DNA of 64,000 nt from Peribacillus sp. Bi96. Lineage in GTDB: Bacteria; Bacillota; Bacilli; Bacillales; DSM-1321. The notes beneath the pieces were generated by a model. That model did no database searches and was not told the origin of the DNA. It was given only the letters and a program-made list of their open reading frames with translations. A program made the translations under genes and the position numbers. Positions 17,568-27,901 of the stretch are shown in pieces (position 1 is the first letter of the stretch; each line of letters starts with the position of its first letter). The stretch covers positions 124,001 to 188,000 of the forward strand of contig NZ_CAKKLV010000007.1 in NCBI RefSeq assembly GCF_918698115.1, written 5' to 3'.

Positions 17568-20500
17568 TTAAACTTCCATAAAGTCTTCTGATTCTTCCAT
17601 TCGGACGGAAACAAGTTTGGAGACGCCTGACTCCTGCATTGTAATGCCATATAGGACATCAGCCTCTTCCATCGTACCTTTACGGTGAGTAATCACGATA
17701 AACTGCGTTTCCTTGCTGAACTTCTTTAAAAATTGGCTGAACCGGACGACATTCGCCTCATCAAGTGCAGCCTCTACTTCATCAAGGATGCAAAAAGGCA
17801 CAGGCCGCACTTTTAAAATGGAGAATAAAAGGGCAATCGCGGTCAATGCCCGTTCTCCCCCGGATAAGAGACTTAAATTCTGCAGTTTTTTCCCAGGAGG
17901 CTGCGCAATGATATCCACCCCTGTATTAAGTAAATCATCAGGATTCGTCAGTTTCAGCTCCGCTCTGCCTCCACCAAATAAAGCTTTGAAGACCTGTTCG
18001 AATTCTTCACGGATCGAATAGAAGGTATCCGCAAAGCGCCGCTTCATTTCATCATCCATTTCATCGATCACTTGGAATAATGTATCTTTCGCCTGTTGAA
18101 GGTCTTCCTTTTGACTTAGAAGGAAGTCATAACGTTCAGATACACGTGCGTATTCATCAATTGCACCTATATTTACCGTCCCTAATTCCTCGATGGCAAG
18201 CTTGATGAGCTTCACCCTTTTTTGTGCTTCTTCTACAGGCATCATCATTGGATACTGCTCCTTAGCTCCTTCAAATGATAGCGTGTATTCTTCTCGCAAG
18301 TGGTCGAGACGGTTTTCCAGTTCGACATCCAATCGAGTTACTTTCACTTCTTCATCCTTAATCACTTCAACAATGCCTTTATATAGCCGATTTTCTTCTT
18401 TTAAAGCCAGTTCTAGTGTTTCAACTTGTGTTTGAAGCTCGTTTTTTTCCTGTTTCTTTATGGCAATTCCTTCAATTGCTTCATTCTTATCGAGCAACTT
18501 CTGCTGAGCCATATCTTCAAGCGTCTCTTCCCCGCTTGAACTGTCTGTCATTTCATTAGTCAGTAGCCCCAAATCATCTTTATTCTCACGGAGCCTGCTT
18601 TTTTCCTTTGAAAGATCCGTTTCTATACGTTCCATCTTTTCTTTTTGGTTTTGTAGCTGCCCACGTTTTGAGGCCAGCGTTACCCTCAGTTCATTCGCTT
18701 CTTCAGCAAGGCTCTCTTTTGAGGATTGTTGGGATTGCTTTTGTTCCGTCATGTCGGAAATCAACTGGTCAAGCCCCTCAATTTCCGTTTTACATGATTC
18801 CAAAAGTTCTTCCAACTCTTTAAGTCTTGCCGTCTTTTGCTGTTGTTCTTCTAAATATGAATTTTTATCCAAATCATAAAGATGCAGCCTATCATTCACA
18901 TTTCTTTCCTGGAGTTCCACTTCGCGAAGTTCACCCTTCAGGGTTTGTTCTTGCAATCGAAGGCTCTCCCCTGTTTTTCTCGTTTGTTCAAGCGTTTGCT
19001 CTTGAACACCGACATCCACTTTAAGCTGTTTGACCTGTTTTTCCAGCTGGTTCGTTTTCGCTTCCATGTCTTTAAGTTTTTGATTGAGTTCTTCCAATTC
19101 CGTTTTCCTCGAAAGCAGGGAGGTCGTTTTTTGCTTTAACGCTCCTCCAGTCATTGAACCACCCGGATTGACGATATCCCCTTCAAGTGTTACGAAACGA
19201 AAGCGGTGCTGCATCATTTTCGCCAGGTCATTTGCACCCTTTAAATCTGTGGTAATTATGACGGTTCCGAGCAGGTTTTCCGCAATCGCTGCATGTTTAT
19301 CATCATATTGGATCAAGGATGAGCCGGTCCCGACAAAAGCGGAATGGCTTTTGAGCATCGATAATTGGCTCGCTGAAATCTCTCTTGCCTTAATGACTGA
19401 TAAAGGCAAGAACGTCGCACGCCCATACCTATTTTTCTTCAAGAAGGAAATGGCTTCTCGAGCATGCTCTTCGCGTTCCACAACCACATGCTGCATCGCT
19501 CCGCCCAGAGCTGTTTCGATGGCCGTTTCATATTCCTTTGGAACCTTTATCAATTCTGCAACTGCCCCCTCAATGCCTCGAAGGGTTTCTTTCGCTTTTA
19601 AAACTTCTTTAACACCTTGAAAAAAGCCTGCATAATCCTCTTCCATTTCTTCAAGAAGTTCTTTACGTGATTTTGCCTGTTGAAGGAATTGATAGGCCTT
19701 ATATAGGGTGGTTTCTTGTTTTTGATACGTATCTTTTGCCGCATTCAGTTTGTTCTGCTGATTTCTGAAAAAAGAAACATGCTCTTCCAGCTGCTTGGTC
19801 ACATTGTCCATCTGAGCAGAGTATTCCATTTTTTTTGCGGTGATATCCATTCTTTCCGTTAGGAACTTTTCATTTTCCATATCGAGTTTAGCATTTCTAT
19901 GCTCCTGCTGTGTAAGCTGCTGAAGCAGGTATTGTTTTTCGTTCTTTGCCGTTGCCTGCTTGTTCAACCACTCGATATAATCACTCTTTTTCACTTCTAT
20001 CATGGCTTCGATATCGCTATTGAATAGGCCTAGGCTTTTTTGTTTTTCATGTAATACTTCCTGCAGCCCTTTTACTTCCGAGTGCAGCGCATTCAGGATT
20101 TCAGTTTCTTTTTCCTTTTGTAGAGACAAACGCTCGACCGCCGCCTCACCTTCCACAATCGCTTTTTCAAGCTGTGACTTGTTTTGGGCAGCATTTTTTT
20201 TCCGTTCTTTCAGTACTTCTTTACGACCTTCAAGCTTTTCAAGTTCTTCACTGGCATTCAGGAGAATTTCCTGCAGTCCATTGATTGAAGTCTCAAGTGT
20301 GACAAGATTATCCCGAAGCTTTTTGAGATGCGCTTCCTTCTCATGAAGCTTTCCTGCCATTTGCTGTTCCATTTCTTTATGTTTTTCAAGTTTCTGGGAC
20401 AGATTTTCCCATTTTTCATAAAGTTCTTCGATCTCAAAAACGGTCAAAGCAACTTCTATTTGTTCAAGCTCTTCTTTCTTTTCCAAAAATTCCTTGGCGA

Positions 20501-21131
20501 GGGAAGACTGAATTTTTAACGGTTCCACCTGTCCCTCCAATTCATGGAGGATATCATGGACACGGTTTAAGTTATCCTGTGTTTCCGTCAGCTTTGATTC
20601 CGCTTTTCGTTTTCTTGTTTTATATTTTAAGACACCGGCTGCTTCTTCAAAGATCACACGTCTTTCTTCTGCCTTACTGCTTAGGATTTCTTCCACTTTC
20701 CCTTGGCTGATGATGGAAAACGCTTCACGTCCAAGACCAGAGTCCATGAACAGGTCTATGATGTCTTTCAGACGGCAACCTTGATTATTAATGAAAAATT
20801 CACTTTCTCCCGAGCGATATACCCGTCTAGTCACACTAACTTCATGAAAATCTATCGGCAGGGAATTCGTTTCGTTGTCAAGGGTCAATGATACTTCTGC
20901 AAAATTCAACGCTTTCCTCGTGTCACTTCCCGAAAAGATGATATCTTCCATTTTTGATCCTCGCAGCGATTTCGCAGACTGCTCACCAAGTACCCATCGG
21001 ACTGCATCGGTCACATTACTTTTACCGCTTCCGTTTGGTCCAACCACTGCCGTGACACCAGGTACAAAATCAATCGAAATTTTTTCTGCGAAAGATTTAA
21101 ATCCTACAACGTCCAAGCGTTTGAGGAACAT
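17568..21131 (-). CDS. smc: Chromosome partition protein SMC
   Basis: Core ATPase of the bacterial condensin, which with ScpAB extrudes DNA loops and aligns chromosome arms. 1187 residues: Walker A GPNGSGKS at 31-38, long coiled-coil arms (about 165-500 and 665-1000), a Gly-rich hinge between (GGAMQHVVVE ... GGSMTGGA), then the ABC signature LSGGERALTAIALLF and Walker B FCILDEVEAALDEANV. The open frame runs eight codons further upstream; ATG 21131 has AGGAGG and gives the family start MFLKRLDVVGFKSFA. Twenty bases separate it from rnc. Confidence 0.98.
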   Translation of the reverse strand: MFLKRLDVVGFKSFAEKISIDFVPGVTAVVGPNGSGKSNVTDAVRWVLGEQSAKSLRGSKMEDIIFSGSDTRKALNFAEVSLTLDNETNSLPIDFHEVSVTRRVYRSGESEFFINNQGCRLKDIIDLFMDSGLGREAFSIISQGKVEEILSSKAEERRVIFEEAAGVLKYKTRKRKAESKLTETQDNLNRVHDILHELEGQVEPLKIQSSLAKEFLEKKEELEQIEVALTVFEIEELYEKWENLSQKLEKHKEMEQQMAGKLHEKEAHLKKLRDNLVTLETSINGLQEILLNASEELEKLEGRKEVLKERKKNAAQNKSQLEKAIVEGEAAVERLSLQKEKETEILNALHSEVKGLQEVLHEKQKSLGLFNSDIEAMIEVKKSDYIEWLNKQATAKNEKQYLLQQLTQQEHRNAKLDMENEKFLTERMDITAKKMEYSAQMDNVTKQLEEHVSFFRNQQNKLNAAKDTYQKQETTLYKAYQFLQQAKSRKELLEEMEEDYAGFFQGVKEVLKAKETLRGIEGAVAELIKVPKEYETAIETALGGAMQHVVVEREEHAREAISFLKKNRYGRATFLPLSVIKAREISASQLSMLKSHSAFVGTGSSLIQYDDKHAAIAENLLGTVIITTDLKGANDLAKMMQHRFRFVTLEGDIVNPGGSMTGGALKQKTTSLLSRKTELEELNQKLKDMEAKTNQLEKQVKQLKVDVGVQEQTLEQTRKTGESLRLQEQTLKGELREVELQERNVNDRLHLYDLDKNSYLEEQQQKTARLKELEELLESCKTEIEGLDQLISDMTEQKQSQQSSKESLAEEANELRVTLASKRGQLQNQKEKMERIETDLSKEKSRLRENKDDLGLLTNEMTDSSSGEETLEDMAQQKLLDKNEAIEGIAIKKQEKNELQTQVETLELALKEENRLYKGIVEVIKDEEVKVTRLDVELENRLDHLREEYTLSFEGAKEQYPMMMPVEEAQKRVKLIKLAIEELGTVNIGAIDEYARVSERYDFLLSQKEDLQQAKDTLFQVIDEMDDEMKRRFADTFYSIREEFEQVFKALFGGGRAELKLTNPDDLLNTGVDIIAQPPGKKLQNLSLLSGGERALTAIALLFSILKVRPVPFCILDEVEAALDEANVVRFSQFLKKFSKETQFIVITHRKGTMEEADVLYGITMQESGVSKLVSVRMEESEDFMEV

Positions 21132-21151
21132 GACCTTTCCTCCTCTACTGT

Positions 21152-21895
21152 TCAACTATCTTGTTGATTTTTTTCTTTTAAAACGATTAATGCATGCTCG
21201 GCAGCATGCTGCTCCGCTTCTTTTTTCGATTTTCCTATACCAGAGCCCAGTTCTTCCCCATTCAATGAGACAGTCGAAACAAACTCTCGATTATGGGCTG
21301 GCCCTTTTTCCTGCAAGATTTTATATTGGAGAACACCGATAGCATCACGCTGAATCAGCTCTTGAAGCTGGCTCTTATAATCCATCACATGAGAAAAAGC
21401 ACCCTCGTCTATCTTAGGAAATACAATATTCTTCAAAAACTGCACAACTGGCTCTAATCCTTGGTCAAGGTACAAAGCCCCAATATAGGCTTCAAATACA
21501 TCGGCAAGCATGGCAGGCCGTTCTCTTCCGCCTGTCATTTCTTCCCCTTTTCCAAGTAATACGTATTCTCCGTAAGAAAGGCTATTGGCAAAAGCAACTA
21601 GTGAAGGCTCGCACACAATGGCGGCCCTTAGTTTAGTAAGTTCACCTTCGCTCATCATCGGATATTTTTGATACAAGTATTTAGAGATGGTCAGTTCAAG
21701 TACAGCGTCTCCCAAGAATTCAAGCCTTTCGTTATCTTCATAAGGCTTACGGCGATGCTCATTCACATAAGATGAATGTGTAAAAGCTTGTTTCAATAAA
21801 TTTTCATCCTGAAAATGAAAACCCAGACTTTCTTGCAATTGTTTAAATTTATTTTCCTTGATTGATGGTTTACGATTATTTCCGTTCCTACGCAT
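21152..21895 (-). CDS. rnc: Ribonuclease III
   Basis: Double-strand RNA endonuclease for rRNA, scRNA and mRNA processing. 247 residues: the RNase III domain with the signature [13 protein letters not shown] and the second acidic site in [16 protein letters not shown], then a C-terminal double-stranded RNA-binding domain ([11 protein letters not shown] ... [18 protein letters not shown]). ATG 21895 was chosen because GGAGGG precedes it; the frame is open nine codons further up without a ribosome site. First gene of rnc-smc-ftsY. Confidence 0.97.
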   Translation of the reverse strand: MRRNGNNRKPSIKENKFKQLQESLGFHFQDENLLKQAFTHSSYVNEHRRKPYEDNERLEFLGDAVLELTISKYLYQKYPMMSEGELTKLRAAIVCEPSLVAFANSLSYGEYVLLGKGEEMTGGRERPAMLADVFEAYIGALYLDQGLEPVVQFLKNIVFPKIDEGAFSHVMDYKSQLQELIQRDAIGVLQYKILQEKGPAHNREFVSTVSLNGEELGSGIGKSKKEAEQHAAEHALIVLKEKNQQDS

Positions 21896-22115
21896 CACAA
21901 AAAACCCTCCACAACGGTTCAAAAAGCATATTTTTCCAAAATATAAAAAGAAACCTGGCAGGAATTCCTGTCAAGCTTTCCTATGTACCATCATACATTA
22001 TTATCCGTTTAAAGAAAACTAACCGGCAAAAGACTGACAGCCAACGGAGCTTACCAGGGCGCATACTCATACCCTTATTTCTGCCGCTGCTTCAAACTTC
22101 TTCAAGTATAAGAGA

Positions 22116-22140
22116 AAGCCCCGTTTTAAAAACGGAGCTT
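22116..22140 (-). terminator. Rho-independent terminator after acpP
   Basis: AAGC-CCGTTTT pairs with AAAACGG-GCTT (one internal mismatch), starting 20 bases past the acpP stop, followed on the minus strand by TCTCTT. Closes the fap operon. Confidence 0.75.
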
Positions 22141-22160
22141 TTAGTCAAATGACAAATTCA

Positions 22161-22394
22161 TTACATAGTGCTTTGTATGTAATTCACAGCATCACCTACT
22201 GTGGCGATTTTTTCAGCGTCATCGTCCGAAATTTCCATATCAAACTCGTCTTCGAATTCCATGACTAGTTCGACTACATCTAGGGAATCGGCACCAAGAT
22301 CTTCTTTGAAAGAAGCTTCAAGTTTCACTTCTGACTCTTCTACATTCAAACGATCTACAACGATTTTTGTAACTCTTTCTAATACATCTGCCAA
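22161..22394 (-). CDS. acpP: Acyl carrier protein
   Basis: 77-residue carrier of growing acyl chains in fatty acid synthesis. The phosphopantetheine serine is S37 in the DSL motif ([16 protein letters not shown]). Strongly acidic, four-helix type. The frame can be opened at a GTG three codons upstream, but that GTG lies inside the ribosome binding sequence GGGAGGTG; TTG 22394, 7-8 bases beyond it, gives the family start [10 protein letters not shown] and the B. subtilis length of 77. It is the last gene of fapR-plsX-fabD-fabG-acpP. Confidence 0.97.
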   Translation of the reverse strand: MADVLERVTKIVVDRLNVEESEVKLEASFKEDLGADSLDVVELVMEFEDEFDMEISDDDAEKIATVGDAVNYIQSTM

Positions 22395-22451
22395 TTTGTT
22401 CACCTCCCCTCAAAACATTATAAATTAATTTTGAAAAAAATCAAAGAAAAC

Positions 22452-23195
22452 TTACATAACCATGCCGCCATCTACATGAAGAGTTTGTCCAGTCATATAT
22501 TTGCTAGCCTCTGAAGCTAGGAAAGAAGCCACTGCAGCGATATCCTCTGGGTCTCCGAATCGTGCCAGTGGAATTTGGTCCAGCATCGCTTTTTGGACAT
22601 CTTCAGGTAATTCTCCAGTCATATCTGTCGAGATAAACCCAGGAGCAATCGCATTGACTGTTATCCCTCTTGAAGCAAGTTCCTTAGCGGTGGTTTTAGT
22701 CAGGCCGATCACACCAGCTTTGGCAGCTACATAATTAGCCTGCCCTGCATTTCCGCTGACGCCGACAATCGATGCCATATTGATGATCCTGCCGCTGCGT
22801 TGCTTCATCATTTGTCTTGTGACCGCTTTTGTGCAAAGGAACACGCCTTTAAGATTCGTATTGATCACCGAATCCCATTCGTCTTCTTTCATCCGCATCA
22901 ATAGGTTATCACGTGTGATACCAGCATTATTAACCAGGATATCCACTCTGCCAAACTGTTCGACGACCTCTTTGATCATGCTTGTCACCGATTCACTATT
23001 TGCAACATCGCATTGGACGGCAAATGCTTTACGGCCCAAAGCCCTGATTTCATCCACCACTTCATTTGCTTTCGCCTCACTGCCGGAATAGTTGATGGCA
23101 ACGTCTGCTCCCTGACGGGCAAATTCTAGAGCAACTTCCCTGCCAATACCTCGTGACGCTCCCGTTACAAGTGCTTTTTTGCCTTCGAGGATCAT
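22452..23195 (-). CDS. fabG: 3-oxoacyl-[acyl-carrier-protein] reductase
   Basis: NADPH-dependent short-chain dehydrogenase for the first reduction step of fatty acid elongation. 247 residues with the TGASRGIG cofactor loop at 11-18, NNAG at 89-92 and the catalytic triad S142, Y155, K159 (YVAAK). Start codon overlaps the fabD stop by 4 bases, so translation is coupled. Confidence 0.97.
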   Translation of the reverse strand: MILEGKKALVTGASRGIGREVALEFARQGADVAINYSGSEAKANEVVDEIRALGRKAFAVQCDVANSESVTSMIKEVVEQFGRVDILVNNAGITRDNLLMRMKEDEWDSVINTNLKGVFLCTKAVTRQMMKQRSGRIINMASIVGVSGNAGQANYVAAKAGVIGLTKTTAKELASRGITVNAIAPGFISTDMTGELPEDVQKAMLDQIPLARFGDPEDIAAVASFLASEASKYMTGQTLHVDGGMVM

Positions 23196-24139
23196 GCTTG
23201 TTCCCCCTTCAATGTTTCAATTGTTTTAGTTAGAGTATCTATATCCGATACCGAGTGAATTTGAACGGAACGATCAATTTTCTTGATCAGCCCACCCAAT
23301 ACTTTCCCGGGACCTACCTCGATGAACGTATCCACGCCCAATTCGAGCAGATTTTTCACACTATCCTCCCAAAGTACTGGGGAATACAACTGTTCGATTA
23401 ATTTTTCTTTAATTTCAGCTGGAGCAGTTATCGGCTTGGCCGTTACATTTGATATGACAGGAATTTCTGCCTGTTTGAAGCTCACTTCATCAAGGATACC
23501 CTGTAACTTTTCTGCAGCTGGCTTCATCAATTCCGAATGGAACGGTCCACTCACTTCAAGAGGAAGTGCTCGTTTTGCCCCATTCTCCTTGGCTTTTTCA
23601 CTTGCAAGTTTAACCCCTTCTGATGTGCCTGAAATGACGATTTGTCCTGGACAATTTATATTGGCTAGTTGAACGGATTCACCTGTTGCCGTTACCTCAG
23701 CTGTCACTTCAGAAAGAGCGTCACGATCCATTCCTAGTATCGCTGCCATTGAGCCTTGACCATTCGGCACGGCAGCTTCCATGAACTCACCACGCTTGCG
23801 CACAGTATACACGGCATCTTCAAAAGAAATTGCACCAGATGCCACTAAAGCCGTATATTCACCTAAACTATGCCCTGCAGTATAATCGGGTTTGATTCCG
23901 GCTTCTTCCAAAGCTCTGACCAATGCATAACTGGTTGTCAATAACGCTGGTTGTGCATTATAGGTTACCGTTAATTCTTGTTGTGTGCCATTAAAGATAA
24001 GTTCGGAAAGTGGAAAATCAAGTTTTTCATCCGCAGTGCGAAAAATTTGCTGAGCACGCTCGCTTTGCTGAAACAAGCTATGGCCCATTCCTATTGACTG
24101 TGATCCTTGTCCTGGAAAGACAAAAGCAATTTTACCCAT
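23192..24139 (-). CDS. fabD: Malonyl-CoA:ACP transacylase
   Basis: Moves malonyl groups from CoA to ACP to supply fatty acid synthesis. 315 residues; nucleophile S91 in GHSLGEY, the oxyanion segment FPGQGSQ at 8-14, and the catalytic histidine in SGPFHSELM. It lies 17 bases after plsX and overlaps fabG by 4 bases. Confidence 0.97.
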   Translation of the reverse strand: MGKIAFVFPGQGSQSIGMGHSLFQQSERAQQIFRTADEKLDFPLSELIFNGTQQELTVTYNAQPALLTTSYALVRALEEAGIKPDYTAGHSLGEYTALVASGAISFEDAVYTVRKRGEFMEAAVPNGQGSMAAILGMDRDALSEVTAEVTATGESVQLANINCPGQIVISGTSEGVKLASEKAKENGAKRALPLEVSGPFHSELMKPAAEKLQGILDEVSFKQAEIPVISNVTAKPITAPAEIKEKLIEQLYSPVLWEDSVKNLLELGVDTFIEVGPGKVLGGLIKKIDRSVQIHSVSDIDTLTKTIETLKGEQA

Positions 24140-24156
24140 TTGTTACTCCCCTGCCT

Positions 24157-25152
24157 CTATGATTTATTATTGTTTTCTATCGTCTTTGCAATCACCGGTA
24201 TGACATCATGGCCCACCATATCGCGAGTCTGGCGTATTGCATTATAGATTGCGTTATCATCTGAAGAACCATGCGCCTTAATGACAGGAGCTTTCAAACC
24301 GAATAGGCCTGCACCACCATACTCCGAATAATCCATGCGATTTTTAAGGCCCATTAATTCCGGTTTCACCATTGCTGCCGCCAACTTACTCTTCAAGTTG
24401 CTCATCAAGGCCGTTTTCACCATTTTAAAAACACCCATCGCTGTACCTTCAAGTGTCTTCAACACCATATTTCCCGTGAAACCATCCGTAACGACAACGT
24501 CTGCCGGCCCATTTAGGAGGTCCCTGGCCTCTACGTTACCTATAAAGGATATCTCCGATGATTGCTGCAGCAATGTAAAAGTATGCTTCGTCAGTTCATT
24601 ACCTTTTTTCTCTTCTGTACCGATATTCAGAAGTCCTACACGGGGCTTTTCAATCCCACGCACTTTTTGGGCATAAACAGAACCCATTATGGCGAATTGA
24701 AGCAGATGCTCCGGTTTCGCATCGGAGTTCGCACCTACATCAAGTAGGACAAAACCTTTGCCATCGATTGTCGGAAGGGTTGGTGCCAATGCCGGACGTT
24801 CAATGCCGTCTATCCTTCCAACTACGAACAAGCCAGCAGCCATTAACGCACCCGTATTGCCGGAAGAAATGCATGCATCTGCTTCCCCGTCAGCCACTTG
24901 TTGTGCAGCCAATACCATTGAGGCACTTTTCTTGCGGCGAACCGCACGAACAGGCTCATCGGTACTTAATATTTTTTCATCTGTATGTACAACCTTTATT
25001 CGGTCATGTTTTGTTAAGTATTGGTTAATCTCGTTTTCATTGCCTACCAAGGTGATTACCACATCGGAAAAAGTCTCGACAGCTTTCATCGCTCCTAAAA
25101 CCTGTGCCTTGGGAGCATTGTCGCCACCCATTGCATCTATTGTTATCTTCAT
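24157..25152 (-). CDS. plsX: Phosphate acyltransferase PlsX
   Basis: Makes acyl-phosphate from acyl-ACP, the donor for PlsY in phosphatidic acid synthesis; a peripheral membrane enzyme. 331 residues starting [18 protein letters not shown], the diagnostic PlsX opening, with later [16 protein letters not shown] and the [13 protein letters not shown] segment. It follows fapR by 24 bases in the FapR-controlled operon. Confidence 0.97.
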   Translation of the reverse strand: MKITIDAMGGDNAPKAQVLGAMKAVETFSDVVITLVGNENEINQYLTKHDRIKVVHTDEKILSTDEPVRAVRRKKSASMVLAAQQVADGEADACISSGNTGALMAAGLFVVGRIDGIERPALAPTLPTIDGKGFVLLDVGANSDAKPEHLLQFAIMGSVYAQKVRGIEKPRVGLLNIGTEEKKGNELTKHTFTLLQQSSEISFIGNVEARDLLNGPADVVVTDGFTGNMVLKTLEGTAMGVFKMVKTALMSNLKSKLAAAMVKPELMGLKNRMDYSEYGGAGLFGLKAPVIKAHGSSDDNAIYNAIRQTRDMVGHDVIPVIAKTIENNNKS

Positions 25153-25176
25153 GTTCTTTCATCCTTTACTAGAAAG

Positions 25177-25734
25177 TTAAGAGCGATACATATCGAACTC
25201 GCCTTTAAAAACCAGTTCATTGCCCACGTAGCTTCTGACTTCCACCACGGAACGATCGTTGGTGTGGTCCACGCTTTTAACTTTCGCTTTAGCTACCACT
25301 CTTTCATTTTCCTTCACAGAACGAGTAAATAAAATGGACGCTTTTGCAGTTAATGCCAGTTCATCATTCATGACCGCTACAGCCAATGAATTTGCTTGGG
25401 CAAAAAGATGATGTCCCCTTGCAATTCCATTCCGCTTAAAGACATGCTCTTTTTTTATATCCAAAATCGAAATTGCATTATCATCTAAATTAAGGTCAAT
25501 TACTTCCCCGATGATTTCATCCAAAGGCAAAGCCCTGATTTCGTCACTGAATTTTTTTTCGGCCACGTTTTTAATACGCTCACGCAGCTCCGGTATCGAT
25601 AATTCAAGACGGTCGAGCCTAATCGTCTGGACGCTCACCGAATATTTTTCAGCCAGCTCCTCATCCGTTACAAAAGGATTCTGTTTAATCGTTTCGATTA
25701 ATAATTGCTGGCGTTCCTTCTTATTTATTCGCAT
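25177..25734 (-). CDS. fapR: Transcription factor FapR, malonyl-CoA-responsive repressor of lipid synthesis
   Basis: Global repressor of fatty acid and phospholipid genes, released by malonyl-CoA. 185 residues: N-terminal helix-turn-helix ([21 protein letters not shown], about 22-42), a linker helix, and a C-terminal hot-dog fold that binds malonyl-CoA. The frame is open 28 codons upstream into the promoter region; ATG 25734 gives the family start [12 protein letters not shown], although its ribosome site (GGTGACC) is weak. A FapR operator lies just upstream (25756-25774), so the gene represses itself and the downstream plsX-fabD-fabG-acpP genes. Confidence 0.97.
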   Translation of the reverse strand: MRINKKERQQLLIETIKQNPFVTDEELAEKYSVSVQTIRLDRLELSIPELRERIKNVAEKKFSDEIRALPLDEIIGEVIDLNLDDNAISILDIKKEHVFKRNGIARGHHLFAQANSLAVAVMNDELALTAKASILFTRSVKENERVVAKAKVKSVDHTNDRSVVEVRSYVGNELVFKGEFDMYRS

Positions 25735-25755
25735 TTGAAGGTCACCATCCGTAGT

Positions 25756-25774
25756 ATTATGACTAGGTACTAAT
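25756..25774 (-). promoter_or_regulatory. FapR operator
   Basis: Minus strand reads ATTAGTACCTAGTCATAAT, an inverted repeat around the centre that matches the known FapR box (consensus TTAGTACC-N-GGTACTAA with the weaker right half usual at the fapR promoter). It begins just downstream of the -10 box at 25778-25783, so bound FapR would cover the transcription start. Confidence 0.88.
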
Positions 25775-25777
25775 AGT

Positions 25778-25806
25778 AGTATATATATTTTAAAAACAGA
25801 TTGCAA
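25778..25806 (-). promoter_or_regulatory. Sigma-A promoter of the fapR operon
   Basis: Minus-strand TTGCAA (25801-25806), 17-base spacer, TATACT (25778-25783). The -35 box lies inside the 3' arm of the recG terminator. Confidence 0.8.
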
Positions 25807-25832
25807 GATATTGTGCAATTTCTCGCAATCTG
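25797..25832 (-). terminator. Rho-independent terminator after recG
   Basis: 12-base arms 25797-25808 and 25821-25832 (CAGATTGC...GCAATCTG core, one G-U pair) with a 12-nt loop, followed on the minus strand by TTTTT. It lies 18 bases past recG and overlaps the fapR promoter. Confidence 0.8.
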
Positions 25833-25849
25833 CTAATAGATTTTTTGGT

Positions 25850-27901
25850 TCAGTCCAGCTTTTCTCCCGTAAATACGCCCGTTTCCTCTAAATAGCTCCG
25901 TAACGGTGAATACTCCGGGGAATGCCAAAAGCTTTGTGAAGCAATCAATTTTGAAGCATCCATCCTTGCCACCTCCAACGTCCTGTAATCATGGACCATG
26001 TCGGCTACTTTAAACTCAGGAAGGCCGCTTTGTTTTTTGCCGAAGAAGTCACCAGGGCCTCGGAGTTCCAGATCTTTCTCCGAAAGGGCAAAGCCATCAT
26101 TCGTCTCAGTCATGATTTTCATCCGTTCCTTGCCGACTTCCGTTTTTGGATCTGCCAAGAGAATGCAAAATGACTGGTCACTTCCCCGTCCAACTCTTCC
26201 CCGTAACTGATGCAACTGGGAAAGTCCAAATCGCTCCGCATCATAGATGACCATTACCGTTGCATTAGGAACATTCACTCCAACTTCCACAACCGTAGTA
26301 GAGACAAGGATTTGCGCTTCATTGGCACTAAACTGCTGCATGACTTCGTCTTTTTCATCCGCTGGCAGGCGCCCATGCATGAGCCCCACTTTGTACCTGT
26401 TCGCAAAGTACTGCGTAAGCATAGCATGTACATCTAGAACATTTTGTAAAGAATCCAGTTTCTCGGACTCCTCAATCAGGGGACAGATGACGTAGGCCTG
26501 TCTCCCTTTTTTTAATTCCTTTTCGACAAAAGTTAATATCCTGTCAAGCATTTGGTGTTTCGCCCAATAGGTTTCTATCGCTTTACGCCCGGCAGGCATT
26601 TCGTCTATCGTGGAGACGTCCATTTCACCAAATACCGTTATTGCGAGCGTGCGCGGAATCGGTGTGGCCGTCATGAATAAAACATCCGGATTTGCACCTT
26701 TTTCACGAAGGATCCGACGCTGCTCCACTCCAAAACGATGTTGTTCATCCGTTATGACAAGACCGAGGTTCCGAAAATTCACTTCTTCCTGTATCAATGC
26801 ATGCGTTCCTATCAAAAGGTCGAGCTCCCCGGATTCAAGCATTTGCAACAGTTCCTTGCGCTTTTTGCCTTTTACCGAACTGGTCAACAAGGCGACCTTT
26901 ACTCCAATCGGTTCCAACATGCCCTTCAATGATTGCGTATGCTGCTCGGCCAAGATTTCCGTTGGCACCATAAGTGCGCCTTGAAAACCAGCTGTAATCG
27001 CCGCTTTCAGGCATATGGCGGCAACAACCGTTTTTCCTGATCCAACATCCCCTTGAAGGAGTCGATTCATCCGGTAAGGAGATTTCATATCAGTCAATAT
27101 TTCCTCGACGACCCTATTTTGAGCGTTCGTCAAAGGGAAAGGTAGAGTTTCAACGAATGCTTCCACAAGCCCCTCATCAAATTTTTGACCTATTCCTTTT
27201 GACTGCTCTCGCTGTACTTTACGAAGCGCCTGCATTTTGAGTTGAAACAATAAAAATTCTTCATACACAAAACGGCGTCGAGCCTTCTTAATATCATTAG
27301 CCGATAGAGGGAAATGCATGGTACGAAGAGCATCATTACGTGGCATCAGTTTGTATGTCGCCAATAACTGCGGGGGCATATTTTCTTCTATCATGGTCCC
27401 ATACTGAGAAAAAGCATTGGAGATAAAGCGGCGCAGCCCTTTAACCGTAATGCTGCCCTTCACTGAATACACAGGTTCGAACTCTTTCTCCCGGCTATGA
27501 TTCCCAACGTGGCACTCCGAGCCTGTGATGGTTTGACGATGACGATCCCATTTTCCAGTTACTGTTACGTTTTCGCCTATCGCAAGCTTGGACTTTAGAT
27601 ATGGCTGGTTAAAAAAAATGACATTTATTAAATATCTCCCAGTCAATAATTTAATCGTAAGCCTGGATTTTTTCTTCCCAAAGTACCCTAACGTGGGCAC
27701 CGTATGAATCTTTCCTTCTACGGTAACCCTCTCTTCATGCTCGACCGTTTCTAAATCTCTCAATCTGTAATCTTCATAGCGATAAGGAAGGTGTTCCAGG
27801 AGATCCTTGACGGTATGGATCTCCATTTCCTTCAAAGCTGAAGCCGTTTCATCCCCAATGCCTTTTACTGTTGTTATGGGGTCATGTAGACTGGATTTCA
27901 C
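25850..27901 (-). CDS. recG: ATP-dependent DNA helicase RecG
   Basis: Fork-reversal and branch-migration helicase. 683 residues: N-terminal wedge/OB-fold domain (about 1-165), then superfamily 2 helicase with Walker A GDVGSGKT at 284-291 and the DEQH box at 385-388, followed by [10 protein letters not shown], the C-terminal helicase lobe ([24 protein letters not shown]) and the family-specific tail. The first codon is GTG 27901, overlapping the sdaAA stop by 4 bases; no strong ribosome site precedes it, so coupling to sdaAA is likely. The N-terminus aligns with RecG relatives from the first residues, supporting this start. Confidence 0.96.
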   Translation of the reverse strand: MKSSLHDPITTVKGIGDETASALKEMEIHTVKDLLEHLPYRYEDYRLRDLETVEHEERVTVEGKIHTVPTLGYFGKKKSRLTIKLLTGRYLINVIFFNQPYLKSKLAIGENVTVTGKWDRHRQTITGSECHVGNHSREKEFEPVYSVKGSITVKGLRRFISNAFSQYGTMIEENMPPQLLATYKLMPRNDALRTMHFPLSANDIKKARRRFVYEEFLLFQLKMQALRKVQREQSKGIGQKFDEGLVEAFVETLPFPLTNAQNRVVEEILTDMKSPYRMNRLLQGDVGSGKTVVAAICLKAAITAGFQGALMVPTEILAEQHTQSLKGMLEPIGVKVALLTSSVKGKKRKELLQMLESGELDLLIGTHALIQEEVNFRNLGLVITDEQHRFGVEQRRILREKGANPDVLFMTATPIPRTLAITVFGEMDVSTIDEMPAGRKAIETYWAKHQMLDRILTFVEKELKKGRQAYVICPLIEESEKLDSLQNVLDVHAMLTQYFANRYKVGLMHGRLPADEKDEVMQQFSANEAQILVSTTVVEVGVNVPNATVMVIYDAERFGLSQLHQLRGRVGRGSDQSFCILLADPKTEVGKERMKIMTETNDGFALSEKDLELRGPGDFFGKKQSGLPEFKVADMVHDYRTLEVARMDASKLIASQSFWHSPEYSPLRSYLEETGVFTGEKLD

